Assembly: GCA_022560025.1 (NCBI GenBank)
Contig: JAFISE010000031.1
Coordinates: 184,526-248,525, forward strand
From: Stagonosporopsis chrysanthemi
Taxonomy: Eukaryota; Ascomycota; Dothideomycetes; Pleosporales; Didymellaceae
DNA length: 64,000 bases
Direction: 5' to 3'
The notes beneath the pieces were generated by a model. The model did no database searches, had not been told where the DNA came from, and was given only the letters and a program-made list of their open reading frames with translations. Both the position numbers and the translations under genes were made by a program. This document shows, one piece after another, positions 33,893 through 45,493 of this stretch; position 1 is the stretch's first letter, and each line of letters opens with the position of its first letter.

Positions 33893-34600
33893 TTACTGAC
33901 CCAAATCCCCTAAATACCTTTCCACCTCATCGTTCCCGTAGAACATCTTCTGCAGCTTATCGTGCTTCCTCTTCTCAACCTTCGCCAACTTCTGCATCTT
34001 CCCTGCATCTAGTTTGATCTCGCCCGGTTTAGCAATACCTCTTCCACGGGCAAGCCCCTTCCTTCTCTCCTCAGCTTTCTTATCGACCCCCAGCCCCAAC
34101 TTGTCTCTCTTCTCCTTTGGCACAAGTGGGAACAGCATCCCCTCACCGCGCGCTCCCAGTCCCATCCTGGCATCCACGTCCCAACCATAGTTCTGCATGT
34201 ATTTCAGGCCCATTCTTGTGCGATCGATCGCCGAGGGTATCGGCGCGCGGGGTAGAGCGGCTTGGTGCGCAGGGCTCAGGAAGTGTATGCGATGGTCTGT
34301 TTCCTTAACGGGCTCACCGCAGATGCCGCAAAGGGGATATGAGTCCGGGGCTGGTATGGACTGGCCGTTGGGAAACATGATCGCGAGGTACCTTTGGGCG
34401 ATTGACTGCCCGTCTGTAGTATTTGTGGGTGCGGGTTTGACTTCAGGCGCTGATGGGACGAAGGCGATTGGTTCCTTCCATAGGCCTCTACTGTAGGCGC
34501 TGTGGGAAGTGAAGGGCTCTGTGGAAATATCGGCATCGTCGTAGCGAGAATCATCTTCCTCAAGCTCCTCCCTGCGGCGAGGTACCATCGTGGGCGGCAT
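33893..34600 (-). CDS. Small G-patch domain protein
   Basis: Single exon of 235 residues. A short Cys-containing segment (YPLCGICGEPV then DHRIHFLSPAHQ, CxxC plus His residues) resembles a small zinc-binding unit. It is followed by a G-patch (about residues 130-175: MGLKYMQNYGWDVDARMGLG, then GEGMLFPLVPKEKRDKLGLG), which binds nucleic acid or activates DEAH helicases. The C-terminal 60 residues are Lys/Arg-rich and helical. The order zinc-like unit, G-patch, basic tail is reminiscent of metazoan GPANK1, an analogy only. Probably nuclear. Divergent from the SDR gene, with 264 bp between the starts. Confidence 0.85.
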   Translation of the reverse strand: MPPTMVPRRREELEEDDSRYDDADISTEPFTSHSAYSRGLWKEPIAFVPSAPEVKPAPTNTTDGQSIAQRYLAIMFPNGQSIPAPDSYPLCGICGEPVKETDHRIHFLSPAHQAALPRAPIPSAIDRTRMGLKYMQNYGWDVDARMGLGARGEGMLFPLVPKEKRDKLGLGVDKKAEERRKGLARGRGIAKPGEIKLDAGKMQKLAKVEKRKHDKLQKMFYGNDEVERYLGDLGQ

Positions 34601-34864
34601 GGTGGTAGTTCTAGAAGAGTCGAAGTCCGGTTTTCAGGTGACTGATGGTGGCACCTTCCGTGCAGGCAATCTCAGGAACAGCCGTAGAGACATCCTCAAA
34701 GCACAGGCAACCGCTTAAGAATGACTAAAGCACATTTTCATAGTGAGTTGAAGGCAAGTCGAAACGCGCGATCACATGTAATGACGCTACGCGATTGCTT
34801 GGCGATTGTGGCACTTCGTTCCGAACACTGAGCCTCTTCCGAAGCTAACCAGCAGCCAACCAAC

Positions 34865-36133
34865 ATGCCTATCGGAATCCTCCACCAGGGCTTCACCGAG
34901 GGCTTAGACTCTATTCCTTATGGCTGGCCCATAGTGAAGGTGACCTCCTTCCTAGGAGTGCTCTACCTACTGAAATGGTTTTTCAATGGCGCAGCCAACA
35001 CATCGGAGCGCAATATGCACTCGAAAGTGGTCATGGTCACCGTGGGTAGCTCACTGCCGTTGTTGTGAAGATACTAACTCGTTCAGGGAGGCACAGCTGG
35101 TATTGGTGCTGAGGTAGTCAAGGGACTTGCTTCACGCGGAGCTCAGATCGTTCTCCTGGTCCAACAACCCCTCTCCGACCCCTTTCTTGTCGACTACATC
35201 GAAGACCTGCGAGAACAGACGGGCAACGAGCTCATCACCGCCGAGCATGTCGACCTCACGTCACTACACAGCATACGACTCTTCGCGACCAAGTGGGTGG
35301 ACAACGCCCCACCACGCCGCCTCGACACAATCGTACTCTGCGCAAACACAATGACGCCTATGGGCGGGAAGGCAGCTATCACCGAGGACGGTCTGGAGTC
35401 AACATGGGGTTTGAACTACATGGCAAACTTCCACCTCCTCAGCATCCTCAGTCCTGCAATCCGTGCTCAGCCGCCAGACAGAGACGTTCGCATTATTTTC
35501 GGCACATGCAGCGCATATATGGCTGGCAAAATGCCAGATTTTGAACCAAAGCCTAGCTTCAAAAAGGGGAATGCTGAGGCTAGACAAATTGAGTTCGAGG
35601 CTAGCAGTGTCTATGCTACGTCGAAGCTCGCCCTCATGAACTTCGCTGTAGCTTTCCAGAAGCACCTGAACGCCTACGTCCGCCCCGACAAGAAGCCTAT
35701 GAATGCCCGCGTCATCATGGTCGATCCAGGCTGGACCCGCACGCCCGGCATGCGACGTCATCTGACGTTCGGCACGTTATGGGGTCTTGCGCTCTATGTC
35801 ATCATGTGGCCAGTATGGTGGCTCGTCTTGAAGAGCGCCGACCAGGGCGCACAGACTTTCCTTCACGCGGTTATGGAAGAACAGTGGGGCCGGGGCGAGG
35901 GCGGTTACTTGTTGAAAGAGTGCAGGAAGGTGGGTTGGACGCGACCCGAGATCAACGACGAAGACCTACAGAAGAAGCTCTGGGCGAGCAGCGAGAAGAC
36001 AATCGAATTGCTAGAGAAGGAGGGTGCGAAGCGGAGGGCCGTCGAGAAGAAAGAGAGCGAGAAAAAGGAGAAAAAGGAGGCTAAGAGCACCGCGAAGGAG
36101 GCGAGCACTGAGGCAAAGCAGAGGAGGAAGTGA
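34865..36133 (+). CDS. Membrane-anchored short-chain dehydrogenase/reductase
   Basis: Exons 34865-35041 and 35087-36133 (45-nt intron) encode 407 residues. An N-terminal hydrophobic anchor (VTSFLGVLYLLKWFF) precedes the NAD(P) motif completed by splicing (VVMVTGGTAGIGAEVV, a TGxxxGIG). Further elements are CANTMTP (NAG-like position), the catalytic YATSK (Tyr-x-x-x-Lys) and VDPGWTRTPG. The C-terminus carries a second hydrophobic stretch (LWGLALYVIMWPVWWLVL) and a Lys/Glu-rich tail. The layout resembles yeast Env9-type SDRs of lipid droplets/ER; the substrate is unknown. The intron interrupts the cofactor motif, so an unspliced reading stops after 67 codons. Confidence 0.9.
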
Positions 36134-37511
36134 GGTACGAACGAACATCAGCAGTCAGCATTGCAACGAATACAACTGTACACGGTACCCCAGAAGGCTC
36201 TGCTCGAAACATTTGTGTTCTGTCACTGTGGGTCCACTCGATACGATGAGCCATCACTCTTATCGTCGATGACTACGCCCCGCCTACAGGTCGATATTAG
36301 TAGCCGTGAACATGGTCGTTGTCCTGCTCAGTGATCAGGAGGGCGCTCTGGGTCGGCAAAGCACGGTCAGCAACGACGGGGTACGCGACCGACCTCGAGG
36401 AGTGTATGGTTTGTTTTGTCTCTACAGTTAGGAGACGAATACTTTTCAGTCTCAGCATATAAGAACACAATAGGTCGCTTAGCTCAGTTGGTTAGAGCGT
36501 GGTGCTAATAGTTCACATCCTTGATACGCCAAGGTCGCGAGTTCGACCCTCGTAGTGACCATGTTCTTTTTGCCCTTCTCACTTCCTCCATCGTGGCAGT
36601 AAGATGGGCGGTCCTCTTTTGTTGATGTAGTTGGACCAGCTACGCGGCGTGTGCTGGGATCACCTTTTTGCAGATGTGTGACCCTGCAGCGTGGTTGCGA
36701 CATCTCTACGATATTTCGATACGGCCTGCGAGTATAAATACCATGGTAATCGCTCGGCGAATTGCGAAAGATCTCTCCAGCTTCGGTGATATTGCGGACA
36801 TCTCCATCTGACCGTTATCGACGGAGGATTGTCGCTGCGACCCCCGGGCACCCTCTCACTCAGCCTTAATACACGGCAGCCTCAAGTGATCCTTTTTGAC
36901 GTCGCGAAATGATCCTCGTACGAGATCTTTCGAATGAGCTCCCCGCAACACCACCAGATCTCCTGGATAATGCACACGGGAAACGCAGCGTCGGAATGTG
37001 GGGACTGAATGAGGCTCGATGAGCGAGCTAACTCCGCGCGGCATCGCGACCGGCTGGCCTTGCAGAGCACGAGCGTTGGCTGACTTAGCGATGCAGGTGA
37101 CTTGTCCAGAGATTCGGCTTCTATTCACTGCCACCATGCCTCATCCGGTAGCATCTAAGCTAGAAGTAGTACAGCGTGTCCCTCATCTTGGCAACAAAGT
37201 GCCGTGCAGCATTTCCGCCCATGCTCCCCGCAACATGACGGCAAGCCTGAACGGCGCGGCGTCCCTGGTCCAGCTTCGTGGTCTTCTACATCCGATTTTA
37301 TTGCCGGCCAAGTTCCAGTCCCGTGTTTCTTGCCATGATGCTGTCTAGCACTAGTGGGTCCTGAGTGGACGTTTCTTAAAGCTGTCGATGCCGCTGCTTC
37401 CAACCTGGCCAGCACTGTATAATACTCTAACAATTGATACCCACGAGCGCATCTTTGCTGGTTGCCTCGCTTTCTGTTTCTCCTACACATTTCCATACAT
37501 TGCAAAGAACA
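36134..37511. other. Intergenic region around the tRNA
   Basis: About 340 bp before and 950 bp after tRNA-Ile. No protein gene supported: open frames after the tRNA at 36856-37505 overlap on both strands without motifs. Confidence 0.45.
36473..36561 (+). tRNA. tRNA-Ile (anticodon AAU) with 15-nt intron
   Basis: Mature parts 36473-36510 and 36526-36561 total 74 nt. The acceptor stem pairs GGTCGCT with AGTGACC. The D-arm is TAGCTCAGTTGGTTAGAGC, the anticodon loop CTAATA gives AAT, and the T-arm GCGAGTTCGACCCTCGT has the TTCGA loop. The intron GTTCACATCCTTGAT (36511-36525) sits after position 37, the canonical nuclear tRNA intron site. Strong match to eukaryotic tRNA-Ile(AAU). Confidence 0.95.
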
Positions 37512-39463
37512 ATGGCAGTCGAAAACTACGACATCGTTATTGTCGGTGCCGGACCAGTCGGTCTCTGCCTCTCCACATGTCTGTCAAGATGGGGTTACAA
37601 GATCAAGCACATCGACAACCGGCCTGAACCCACAGCAACCGGACGCGCCGACGGTATCCAGCCCCGATCGCTCGATCTACTGCGCAACATGGGTCTAAAG
37701 CGCCAGATCATGGCACACGAGCCCGCAAAAGTTTACGAAGTTGCTTTCTGGGATCCCAGTTCGAAGGGCGGTATTGTCCAGACCGGCACATGGGCTAGTT
37801 GCCCCAAATTCATCGACGCACGGTACCCATTCACAACGCTCTTGCACCAGGGTTTGATCGAGCGGGTGTTCATTGAGGACATCGAGAAGAACGGAAACAC
37901 AGTTCAGCGACCATGGACGATTACTGGCTTCAGCAATGACGGCAAGGATGCTACGTACCCGGTCGAGGTCAAGCTCGCCCACGTTGATGGCACACTTTCC
38001 GAGACTGTACGAGCAAAGTACCTCTTCAGTGGAGAGGGTGCAAGGAGTTTCATCAGGGAGCAGCTCGGTGTTAAAATGAAGTACAAGGATCCTATCGCGC
38101 ACGTGTGGGGAGTTATGGATGGTGTTGTCAGGACAAACTTCCCTGACATCAAGGTACGTGGATCGAAATATCAAACTTCTGGAATACAGGCACTGACAAA
38201 CTGTAGATGAAATGCACAATCCACTCAGACGCTGGATCTATTATGATTATTCCCCGCGAGGACAACATGGTCCGCCTTTACATCCAGGTCGCCAGCTCTA
38301 CAGATAAGGACTGGAACCCACGCAAGCAGGCCACTGCTGAGGAGGTGCAGGAGAAGGCCAAGGCAATCTTCAAGCCCTACGATATCACATGGGATCGCAT
38401 TGAGTGGTTCTCTGTATACCCCATCGGTCAGGGTATTGCCGAGAAGTACACACTGGATGAGCGCGTCTTTATGGGTGGAGACGCCTGCCACACGCACTCG
38501 CCTAAGGCCGGCCAGGGAATGAACACAGCGTTCCTTGACGCTGTCAACCTTGCCTGGAAGATCCACCACGTCGAGTCTGGCTGGGCGCCTCGCTCCAGTC
38601 TTTCCACCTACGAGTCCGAACGCCAGCTCATCGCCGAGACACTGCTCGACTTTGACGCTCGCTACGCAAAGCTCTTTTCCACACGTATCCCCTCTGCTGG
38701 CGAGGTCGCCGGTGCGTCCTCCAGCGAAGTCGAGGAGAACGAGAACGAGTTCATCAAGACCTTCAAGGCAAGCTGCGAATTCACCTCCGGCTATGGCGTC
38801 GCATACAACCCCAACTCGATCAACTGGGGCCCTGAGCACCCCGCGCAGCACCCCCTGATGCTGCAGTACCAGAAAGGCACCAACCTGCGCACCGGCCGCA
38901 TCCTTATCCCCGCAACCGTGACCCGCGTCGTGGACGCCAACGTGGTGCACCTGGAGCAAGAAATCCCCCTGAACGGCTCGTACCGGCTCTTCATCTTCGG
39001 CGGCGCCCTGTCGCAGACCTCAGCCGCGCTCAAGGACCTCGCAAGCCACATGACGGCCCCCTCCTCCTTCTTCTCCAACTTCCTCTACAAAGACGTCGAC
39101 ACCGCCGACCGCTACCACGAGAAGCACAACCCGCACTCCTCGCTCCTCTCCCTGGCCATCGTCCTCAACTCCCCCCGCGCCAAGATCCACATCGACGAGC
39201 AGCTGCCGCGCGTCCTGGCGCGCTATGCAGACCACGTCTACGCCGACGACGTGTGGGACGTGCGCGTTCCCGACGCAAAGGCCGCGGCGCATGCGAAGAT
39301 GGGGCTCGACGAGAACAAGGGCGGTGTGGTCGTTGTGCGGCCCGATGGGTATGTGAGTGCGGTTGTGAAGCTGGAGGAGGGCAGTGGGACGGCGGACGCG
39401 CTGAACAAGTACTTCAGCGCTGTGACGGGTAAGAAGCTCGGTGGCGAGAGGGCGAGCTTGTGA
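37512..39463 (+). CDS. FAD-dependent phenol-hydroxylase-type monooxygenase
   Basis: Exons 37512-38153 and 38207-39463 (53-nt intron) encode 632 residues. The enzyme belongs to the PHBH-fold group A flavoprotein hydroxylases, which use NAD(P)H and oxygen to hydroxylate phenolic rings. Motifs in order are YDIVIVGAGPVGLCLS (FAD fold), RADGIQPRSLDLLRNMGL, GARSFIREQLG (DG-type motif region) and VFMGGDACHTHSPKAGQGMN (FAD/ribityl contact). A C-terminal thioredoxin-like dimerisation domain of phenol 2-monooxygenases starts near residue 445 (GTNLRTGRILIPATV). The start at 37512 is chosen because FAD-fold residues follow at once; the in-frame ATG at 37434 adds a non-conserved 26 residues. Substrate (phenol, salicylate-like or other) cannot be deduced. 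Confidence 0.92.
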
Positions 39464-39778
39464 AAAAGCCGCGATGAAGTAGGTCTTGGTTTTGCATAGC
39501 GTTCTTGTTAAGGTTGGGGGTTGTACATAGCATAGGTCTATCCAGAGTGATCGAAATATCATGAACACATCATAATAACCGCTGAACCACTCATCAAGAG
39601 CCGTGTTCGTGTTCGTGTTCGTCTTTGAGAAAGGGTCATTGCGGCGGGCGATTGGAATCAGGCAATATCTGCGAAATGGATATTTGATTGATCGCAATCG
39701 CTCTTCAGGAATTATCTACTGTATGTAAGACATTCCCTCGTCTTCCTCTTTCCCCCTGTACATTTCTCGCCAACTCAT
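39464..39778. other. Convergent 3' intergenic region
   Basis: 315 bp between the monooxygenase (+) and DNA ligase (-) stops. It includes a short GTGTTC repeat near 39603-39624 (GTGTTCGTGTTCGTGTTCGTC). Nothing else seen. Confidence 0.5.
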
Positions 39779-42622
39779 TCAATACTCAAAGTCATCATCA
39801 GCACTCGGCCCCTTATTCTTCCCCACGCTCTCCTGCCTCTGATACATCTCGGCAATCTGCCTTGCCGAACTTGCCTCGTCCGGCTTCTTATCCTCTCTCT
39901 CCTTGATGAACCTTGGAAATCGCAAGCTGACACCCTTGCCGCCGCCTCCAACCTCTGCAGCTGCCGCCTTGTACCGTGGTGAAAGCGTGAGATCGGCGGT
40001 CTTGACCTCCCACACGTACCGCGACTCGAACCATACGTCTGGCTGGTCTTTATTTCCGGCGCTGTGGGTGTAGAAGGGCTTGGGGCGGTCAATGACGATT
40101 TCGGATAGTTGCTTGTGTAATAGCTCGAGGATGGCTTCCGAGAAGCCTGTGCCAATATTGCAGACTGTCTCGTACTTTTCGGTATTTGGGTTGTAGCATG
40201 CAAGCAAGAACGCCCCGTACCAGCTTGTGCGCTTGCCCTTGCCGTAGTATGCCCCCAAAACAACGAGATCGAGCGAGTCGCCGACGCCAGCGAGGTAATC
40301 CTTCTTGACCTTAAGCCAGTTCTGCGAACGCTTAGATGGTTCGTAGTAGGATTCGGGCCCGTCAAGCATCTTGACCATAAGACCTTCGCAGCCTTCCTTG
40401 ACGGAGTCTTCGAGTAAGGTCTGGATGGTATCGAGGTCGTTTGTGTCGCCGTACTTGGCAAATGCGAATTCACCTTCGACAGGAATAAAGGCGCTGTTAA
40501 GAGCCTCTCTACGCTCGCGGAAAGACTTGGTGACGAGGGCCTAGGCATATTAGCATGTGCATGAGGTACGGAACAACATGGACTCACTTCGCCATTCAGG
40601 TACAGGATGTCAAAGGCAAAGACACAGACCTTGACCTTCACATCCTCGACCTTGACGTCTTTCCGCTTTCGTGTCATGAGCTGCTGGAAAGGCAAGACCT
40701 TTTTTTCAACCATGTCCCAGGCCACAGTCTCACAATCAAGAACAAAGCTCTTCGTTCCCTCCTTTACCCATGTTGGCAGCTTCGCAAGGATGTCGGGATA
40801 CTTTTTCGACAAGTCTTCGGAGTTTCGAGAGAAGATGTTCGAGACACCGCGGTCAGATTTGCCAGCTGAAGGAGCTTCGGTCGCCAGTTCTATCGCAGCA
40901 TCATGTGCAACAAAATGAATCTGCGCTCGCTCGCCATCGTACTTGTACTCGCATGTGAAGTCTTTGCCTTCAAAACGATCCAGAACTTCGGTGATTGATT
41001 TGGTCGGCTTAGCAAGCATAGGTTTTAGTGGAACGCCAGGTTGCAATTGGCAATTCTCACGCAGATTTGAAAGCCCGTGTTCAAGCATTGCAGGGACGAT
41101 GACCTCGTAACTGGGAAGTTCGCTGTTTCATTGTTAGCATGACTTTCGAACTGACGGAATGGCTGCACATACCTGTAGACAGTCTTCAGCGTTGACTCGG
41201 CTTCAGCCAAATCCGCTGTAGACGGTGTGTTGCCCTTCTGCGAGAATTCGTGGAACTTCACCGCCTGCGCAAGTGCGACCACGACAGTCCTCTCCGCAAG
41301 CCCTAGTCTGAGCTTGCCTTCAAGTGTCCGCACAATGAACTTGGCTTCACTGGGACCGCCCTTATTCTCTTCAATGTCGATGTGCTTTCCAGCATTGTGC
41401 GCATCAGCCGCCGACAACAACTTCTTGATACCGTCGACCTTTCGACCTTGAGCACCTTGGCCTTCGGTAGTGGTAGCGATAGCCATCAATCCTTTATGGA
41501 CACCTGCCACAGTCAGAGGCTTGGGCTTGAACATTGTCGGCTGCTTTGATCGACTTTTTGCTGCTACCAGGCCGAGGTCTCCAATCTCTTGCTGGTCGCT
41601 TTTGATGTGCTGTAGACTTCTTCCCGTGCTCTCCGAGATCGCTTTCATGATCAACGACTCGCCAATTCCAAGTTCAATGCCTGCATAGTCTGCAGCGAGC
41701 TTGTTGATCATGAGCATAACCGTTGGGAGGAGATCTGATGGCGTTAAACGCATGACTTGGCGCAAAAAGAGTGAGCAGTGAGCTAGGATTTCGAGTCGCT
41801 TTGTCGTCATCTCGATCTTGGAGAACGTCGTGCAGAGCGCGGCGTACGGTACTGGCTCACCGGGCTTCCAGTCCGGATACAGATCTTTTGTCTGCGATGT
41901 GAGTGTACTCTGGACTTGCTTGCGAGCCTTTGCCTTAACCTCCTCAGGTTCCTCACCTGAGCTGAGGAGCTCGTCATCCTCTTCTTTTCCGTCTGATATG
42001 ACATCATCCTCTGCAACTGGTGTTGGCGACTTTTGTGCCTCCTTCTTCGCCTTTGTCGCCTTCTCTGGCTTGGGAGCATCATCCTCGTCTCCGTCTACTT
42101 TTTTCTTTGACACTTTCGTTGTAACGGCCGCCTTCTTCGGTGATGCAGCAGGCTTGTCAGCCTTCTTCGGCGCCGGCTTGGTCTTCTTTGGTTCAGTGTC
42201 CTTCGCAGGCTTCCGTCGCTGTCGCTTTGTAGGAGGCTCGTCCTCGGAGTCTTCTTCCTCTTCCTTGACCTGTCTCTTTTTGCCAACCTCAGACGAATTG
42301 CCAACTTCCATTGCCTCGCCATCTGTCTCCTCTTCGACCTTCGCACTTGACTCGGCTGTCCCACTTGGTTCTGACTTCACTTCTGCCGGCGACGAATCGA
42401 GCTCTTCTTTCGGTTCCGCATCTTTCTTCTCGGCCTTGGTCCTGGTGGAGAAAGACAGTTTCGACTGCTGCTTTGCCGGTGCGCCGTTCTTGCCAAAGAA
42501 CTTCCTGCAGCACACGTGTTAGCATTATTCCTCTACCTAAAGTGCAATTGGATATCTTCGTCGCACCCAAGCGTAGTCTGAGAAGACTTGACGTACCCCA
42601 GAGTCGCTTGCTTAGGAGGCAT
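39779..42622 (-). CDS. CDC9: DNA ligase I (ATP-dependent, Cdc9 type)
   Basis: Exons on the minus strand: 42622-42597, 42504-41173, 41122-40588 and 40540-39779 (introns 92, 50 and 47 nt), 884 residues. It seals Okazaki-fragment nicks in replication and repair. The spliced N-terminus MPPKQATLGKFFG resembles a PCNA-interacting (PIP-like) sequence. A Lys/Glu/Pro-rich tail of about 180 residues with basic clusters (PTKRQRRKPAK) gives nuclear targeting. The DNA-binding domain spans about 200-430. The adenylation motif CEYKYDGERAQIH has the nucleophilic Lys at about 513, followed by motifs EGLMVK and WLKVKKDYL, and the OB-fold (TLSPRYKAA, GVSLRFPRF). Length is normal for the family. Divergent from Cid2 over a 430-bp promoter with two ACGCGT boxes. 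Confidence 0.96.
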
Positions 42623-43052
42623 AACAGCCGTGCTGCAAAGCTGCAAGCTCTCACGTTGCGAGCGGCGAGAAGTCACGGAAGAAAGCAAGCGCGGTCGAAT
42701 TGGCTGGATTGTGCGACAAGCCAGACGGAGGGGAAGACTGCTGCAGCTCGAGGGGTTAAAGCGAACGGGCATGCTCTGTCTTTACGGTGCGCTCGAGATT
42801 AGGCTGCGACACGAAGGGAGACGCGTTGAGACGCGTCTGCCTCGCGAACTCGGAACGTGCGTAGGCAGCGCGGAAAGTGCTGACATCACTCCGAGGCAGA
42901 CATCGCCAGTAGCATCGCCATTCGAACTACAGCTTCATATAGCATACATTTCTACCCTCTACATATCCAGTATAGCTCGAACTACAGCAACCCTGGCGAG
43001 ATACTTCTGGAAACCTAACCCTCCCTCCTCGCCCACCCCGTCTCCGCACACC
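42623..43052. promoter_or_regulatory. Divergent promoter of DNA ligase I and Cid2
   Basis: 430 bp between start codons. Two ACGCGT hexamers (MluI cell-cycle-box sequence) lie at 42821-42826 and 42831-42836, 10 bp apart and about 200 bp upstream of the ligase ATG. Yeast CDC9 is controlled through such boxes by MBF. The hexamer also occurs elsewhere in the window, so only the pairing and location are suggestive. Confidence 0.45.
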
Positions 43053-43678
43053 ATGTCGCAGCCTTCCCCAGCAGCGCACCTCACGCCACAGTTCTGCTTC
43101 AACCAAACCGCCCTGCGAGGTGCGCCACCCCTCCTCTCTACAAACCTTCACTAACTAATCCAAGCCCCCTGACAGACTTTCTACGCATATCGCGATCTAC
43201 AATAGACGACTCCATAGCTCAAAACCTCAACGCCCTCCTCACACCCGCCCAGCGCGGCTTCGATCCCACATCGACATTCACCCGCCAGCTCAGCGGGCCC
43301 GCACGCTCGATACCTCCCGCGCAGTGCGACGAGTTCAAGCAGCGCATGCTGTTCCCCAGCTGGGCAGTGCGATCAGATGTGCTAGACTACTGTGCCGGGG
43401 TTGCCACGAGCCCGGACCCTGATGATCCAGACAGCGTGCTACGGCAAGTGGAGGATGCAAAGGCGAACGAGAGGGTGGTAGATGAGCGGCTCGATCCGTA
43501 TTCCGCCCGCTACTTTCCGCGGGAGGCGAGAACGGAGAGTCTGGCGCTGCTGATGCGAAATGAGAGGGCGGTAGAGAAGATCATTAGGAGTAGGACTTGG
43601 GGACTTCTTTCGGAGAGATGTGGGAGTGAGAGTGTAGATGCGGAGAAGGCATTTGATACGTGGAGGAAGAGACAGTGA
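43053..43678 (+). CDS. Caffeine-induced death protein 2 (Cid2) family
   Basis: Exons 43053-43119 and 43176-43678 (56-nt intron) encode 189 residues. The fungal Cid2 family is defined by the pattern seen here: LTPQFCFNQTALRDFLRISRS at the N-terminus, STIDDSIAQNLNALL, then CDEFKQRMLFPSWAVRSDVLDYC. The C-terminal part (about 115-189) is charged and helical (ERVVDERLDPYSARYFP). It is named after a fission-yeast caffeine-response gene; the molecular role is unknown. The intron falls inside ALR|DFLR and must be removed, as the unspliced frame stops after 34 codons. Confidence 0.85.
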
Positions 43679-44789
43679 GGGCGATGCTGCAAGAGAATGA
43701 GTGCTTAGAGGAGTGCCGTAGGAAGCTGAGTGCATGCATACAGGCGTTGCGGGAGCGTCGCATTTGAGGTCTAACAATCACGCGTACATACTTGTAAATA
43801 ACAGACTCTACTCCCAAAAGCATCTGTGCATGCTGTTGATCAGCCTTGTGATGTCAAAAACGTCCTGCACCAGCACAGCCAGACGAGCACCAACATGCTG
43901 CATCGCAGACGCGCCATAGTAAGGATTCAGCTGAACCAGTATCAACCGTCTTCTTCAACGCGCACCACGCCCTCATCGAAAGAACATTGCGATGCGCGTC
44001 ACAGCGCAACCGTCGCATCTCGCCCTCAGCACACCCATCCAAAACCCTCCTTTCCACCACCAGAACCAGCCATCCTCAAGCGCAGCGCCCAGCACCGCAT
44101 CTCAACGATAGCCTCATCAAAAAACCAACAAAAGCATGTCCCACACCATCCCACAACTCCCATCCATCTTTTCACGGACGGCAATTGGTAGGAAGACGGT
44201 CGGATTCACTCTACGGGGCCGGGAACGGAGGACCTTTCACAGAGGAAAAGGGAAGAGGCCCTCAGCAAGCCGCTTGCGCGGAGCCACGATATAAGTAACT
44301 TAGGAAGTTACCTACTGATGTAGGAGGAATGCGATGGGGGGACGGGGGATGGGGGGGTTTTATAGGGTGCGCGCACGGGGCAGGCTTGGCGCGAGAGGAA
44401 TTTTTTGAGGTGGGGCGGGGCGAGAGAGAGAGAGGTTGGGAAGGGGACGGGCGGGTGGTGCAACGGAGGACGGGGAGACAGGTGGCGATGACTGGTGCAA
44501 AGGGAGGGTTCTCGGATGTGGGCGTGTTGATTGTTGTGCACAGCGCAGTTTGTTATGGGGGTTCTGGTGTTTGTCCATGTGTCAGATTTCCGCTTCGCCA
44601 CTTTACGCACATCACAAATTCAAAAATCGTTGTTTGAGGCGACAGGGTTCACATATGCCATTTAAAGCTACATTACTTCCCATCCTTCCTTCGAGATGGT
44701 GATTCCGTTAGATCGTTACCGCAGCAGGCCGCCTCTCAGCAGCGCGCAACAGCGTGACAGACGAACCCAGCAACCCAGTCGAGAACGCT
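43679..44789. other. Convergent intergenic region with G-rich tract
   Basis: 1.1 kb between the Cid2 (+) and uL1 (-) stops. It contains a perfect short inverted repeat GTAACTT-AGG-AAGTTAC at 44295-44311 and a purine/G-rich stretch at 44334-44475 (several runs of 5-7 G). No gene supported. Confidence 0.45.
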
Positions 44790-45493
44790 CTAGTACAGGC
44801 GCTTGGGGGGGCTCATGGTGGCCTTGATGGTCAGGGAGCCCACGTTCTGCCAGCCCTTCTTCAGGAGGGAGACGAGGTAGTTGATGGCCAACATGATGTT
44901 GCCGATGAGCTCGTCCTCGGTCATGCCGACGTTGCCGACAGCGACACCCATGCAGAGAACCTTCTTCAGCTGGAACTTGATGGTGGACTTGACCTCGGTC
45001 ATCTTGACAGCGAGGTCCTCAGCGTGAGAGACGGGAGTGGGGAACTTTCCGGCCTTGGACAGACCAGGACCCAAGAGACGGGGGATCTGCTTGATCAAGG
45101 CGTCGGAAGCCATGAAAGCATCGTACTTGCGCGCGAGCTTCTTGATGAGCTTCTTGTTCTTGTTGAGCTTCTTCAAGTCGTCGGTGGACATGGCATCGAC
45201 ACCGTGGTGCTTGGCACGATCGATATCGTGCTGGTCACCGAGAACGCAGATGGCCATGCCTGGGAGCTGTTAGCCACACACTCTTCCACTCGGCGCGCGC
45301 ATAACTTACGGGGACGGGGAACGGTGGGGAGCTTGACGGTTCCAGAGAAACGCTTGTCACGCTGGGGGTCGTAGTTCTTGAGGCCGATCTGGAGCTCGAC
45401 GGTCTCGAGGAAGTTCCTCTTCTTGGTCTCGTTGGAGTACTCAAGGAGCTCCTTGACGTTCGAACGAACGCCTGCGACAGAGATTTTCGACAT
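44790..45493 (-). CDS. RPL1: 60S ribosomal protein uL1 (L10a/Rpl1)
   Basis: Exons 45493-45310 and 45259-44790 on the minus strand (50-nt intron) encode 217 residues, the usual length. uL1 forms the mobile L1 stalk at the ribosomal E site. Diagnostic segments are FLETVELQIGLKNYDPQRDKR, PRPRMAICVLGDQHD (joined by splicing), LARKYDAFMASDALIKQIPRL, GPGLSKAGKFPTPV and the C-terminal KKGWQNVGSLTIKATMSPP. Codon use is highly biased (AAG, GTC, CTC), as expected of a ribosomal protein gene. Confidence 0.97.
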
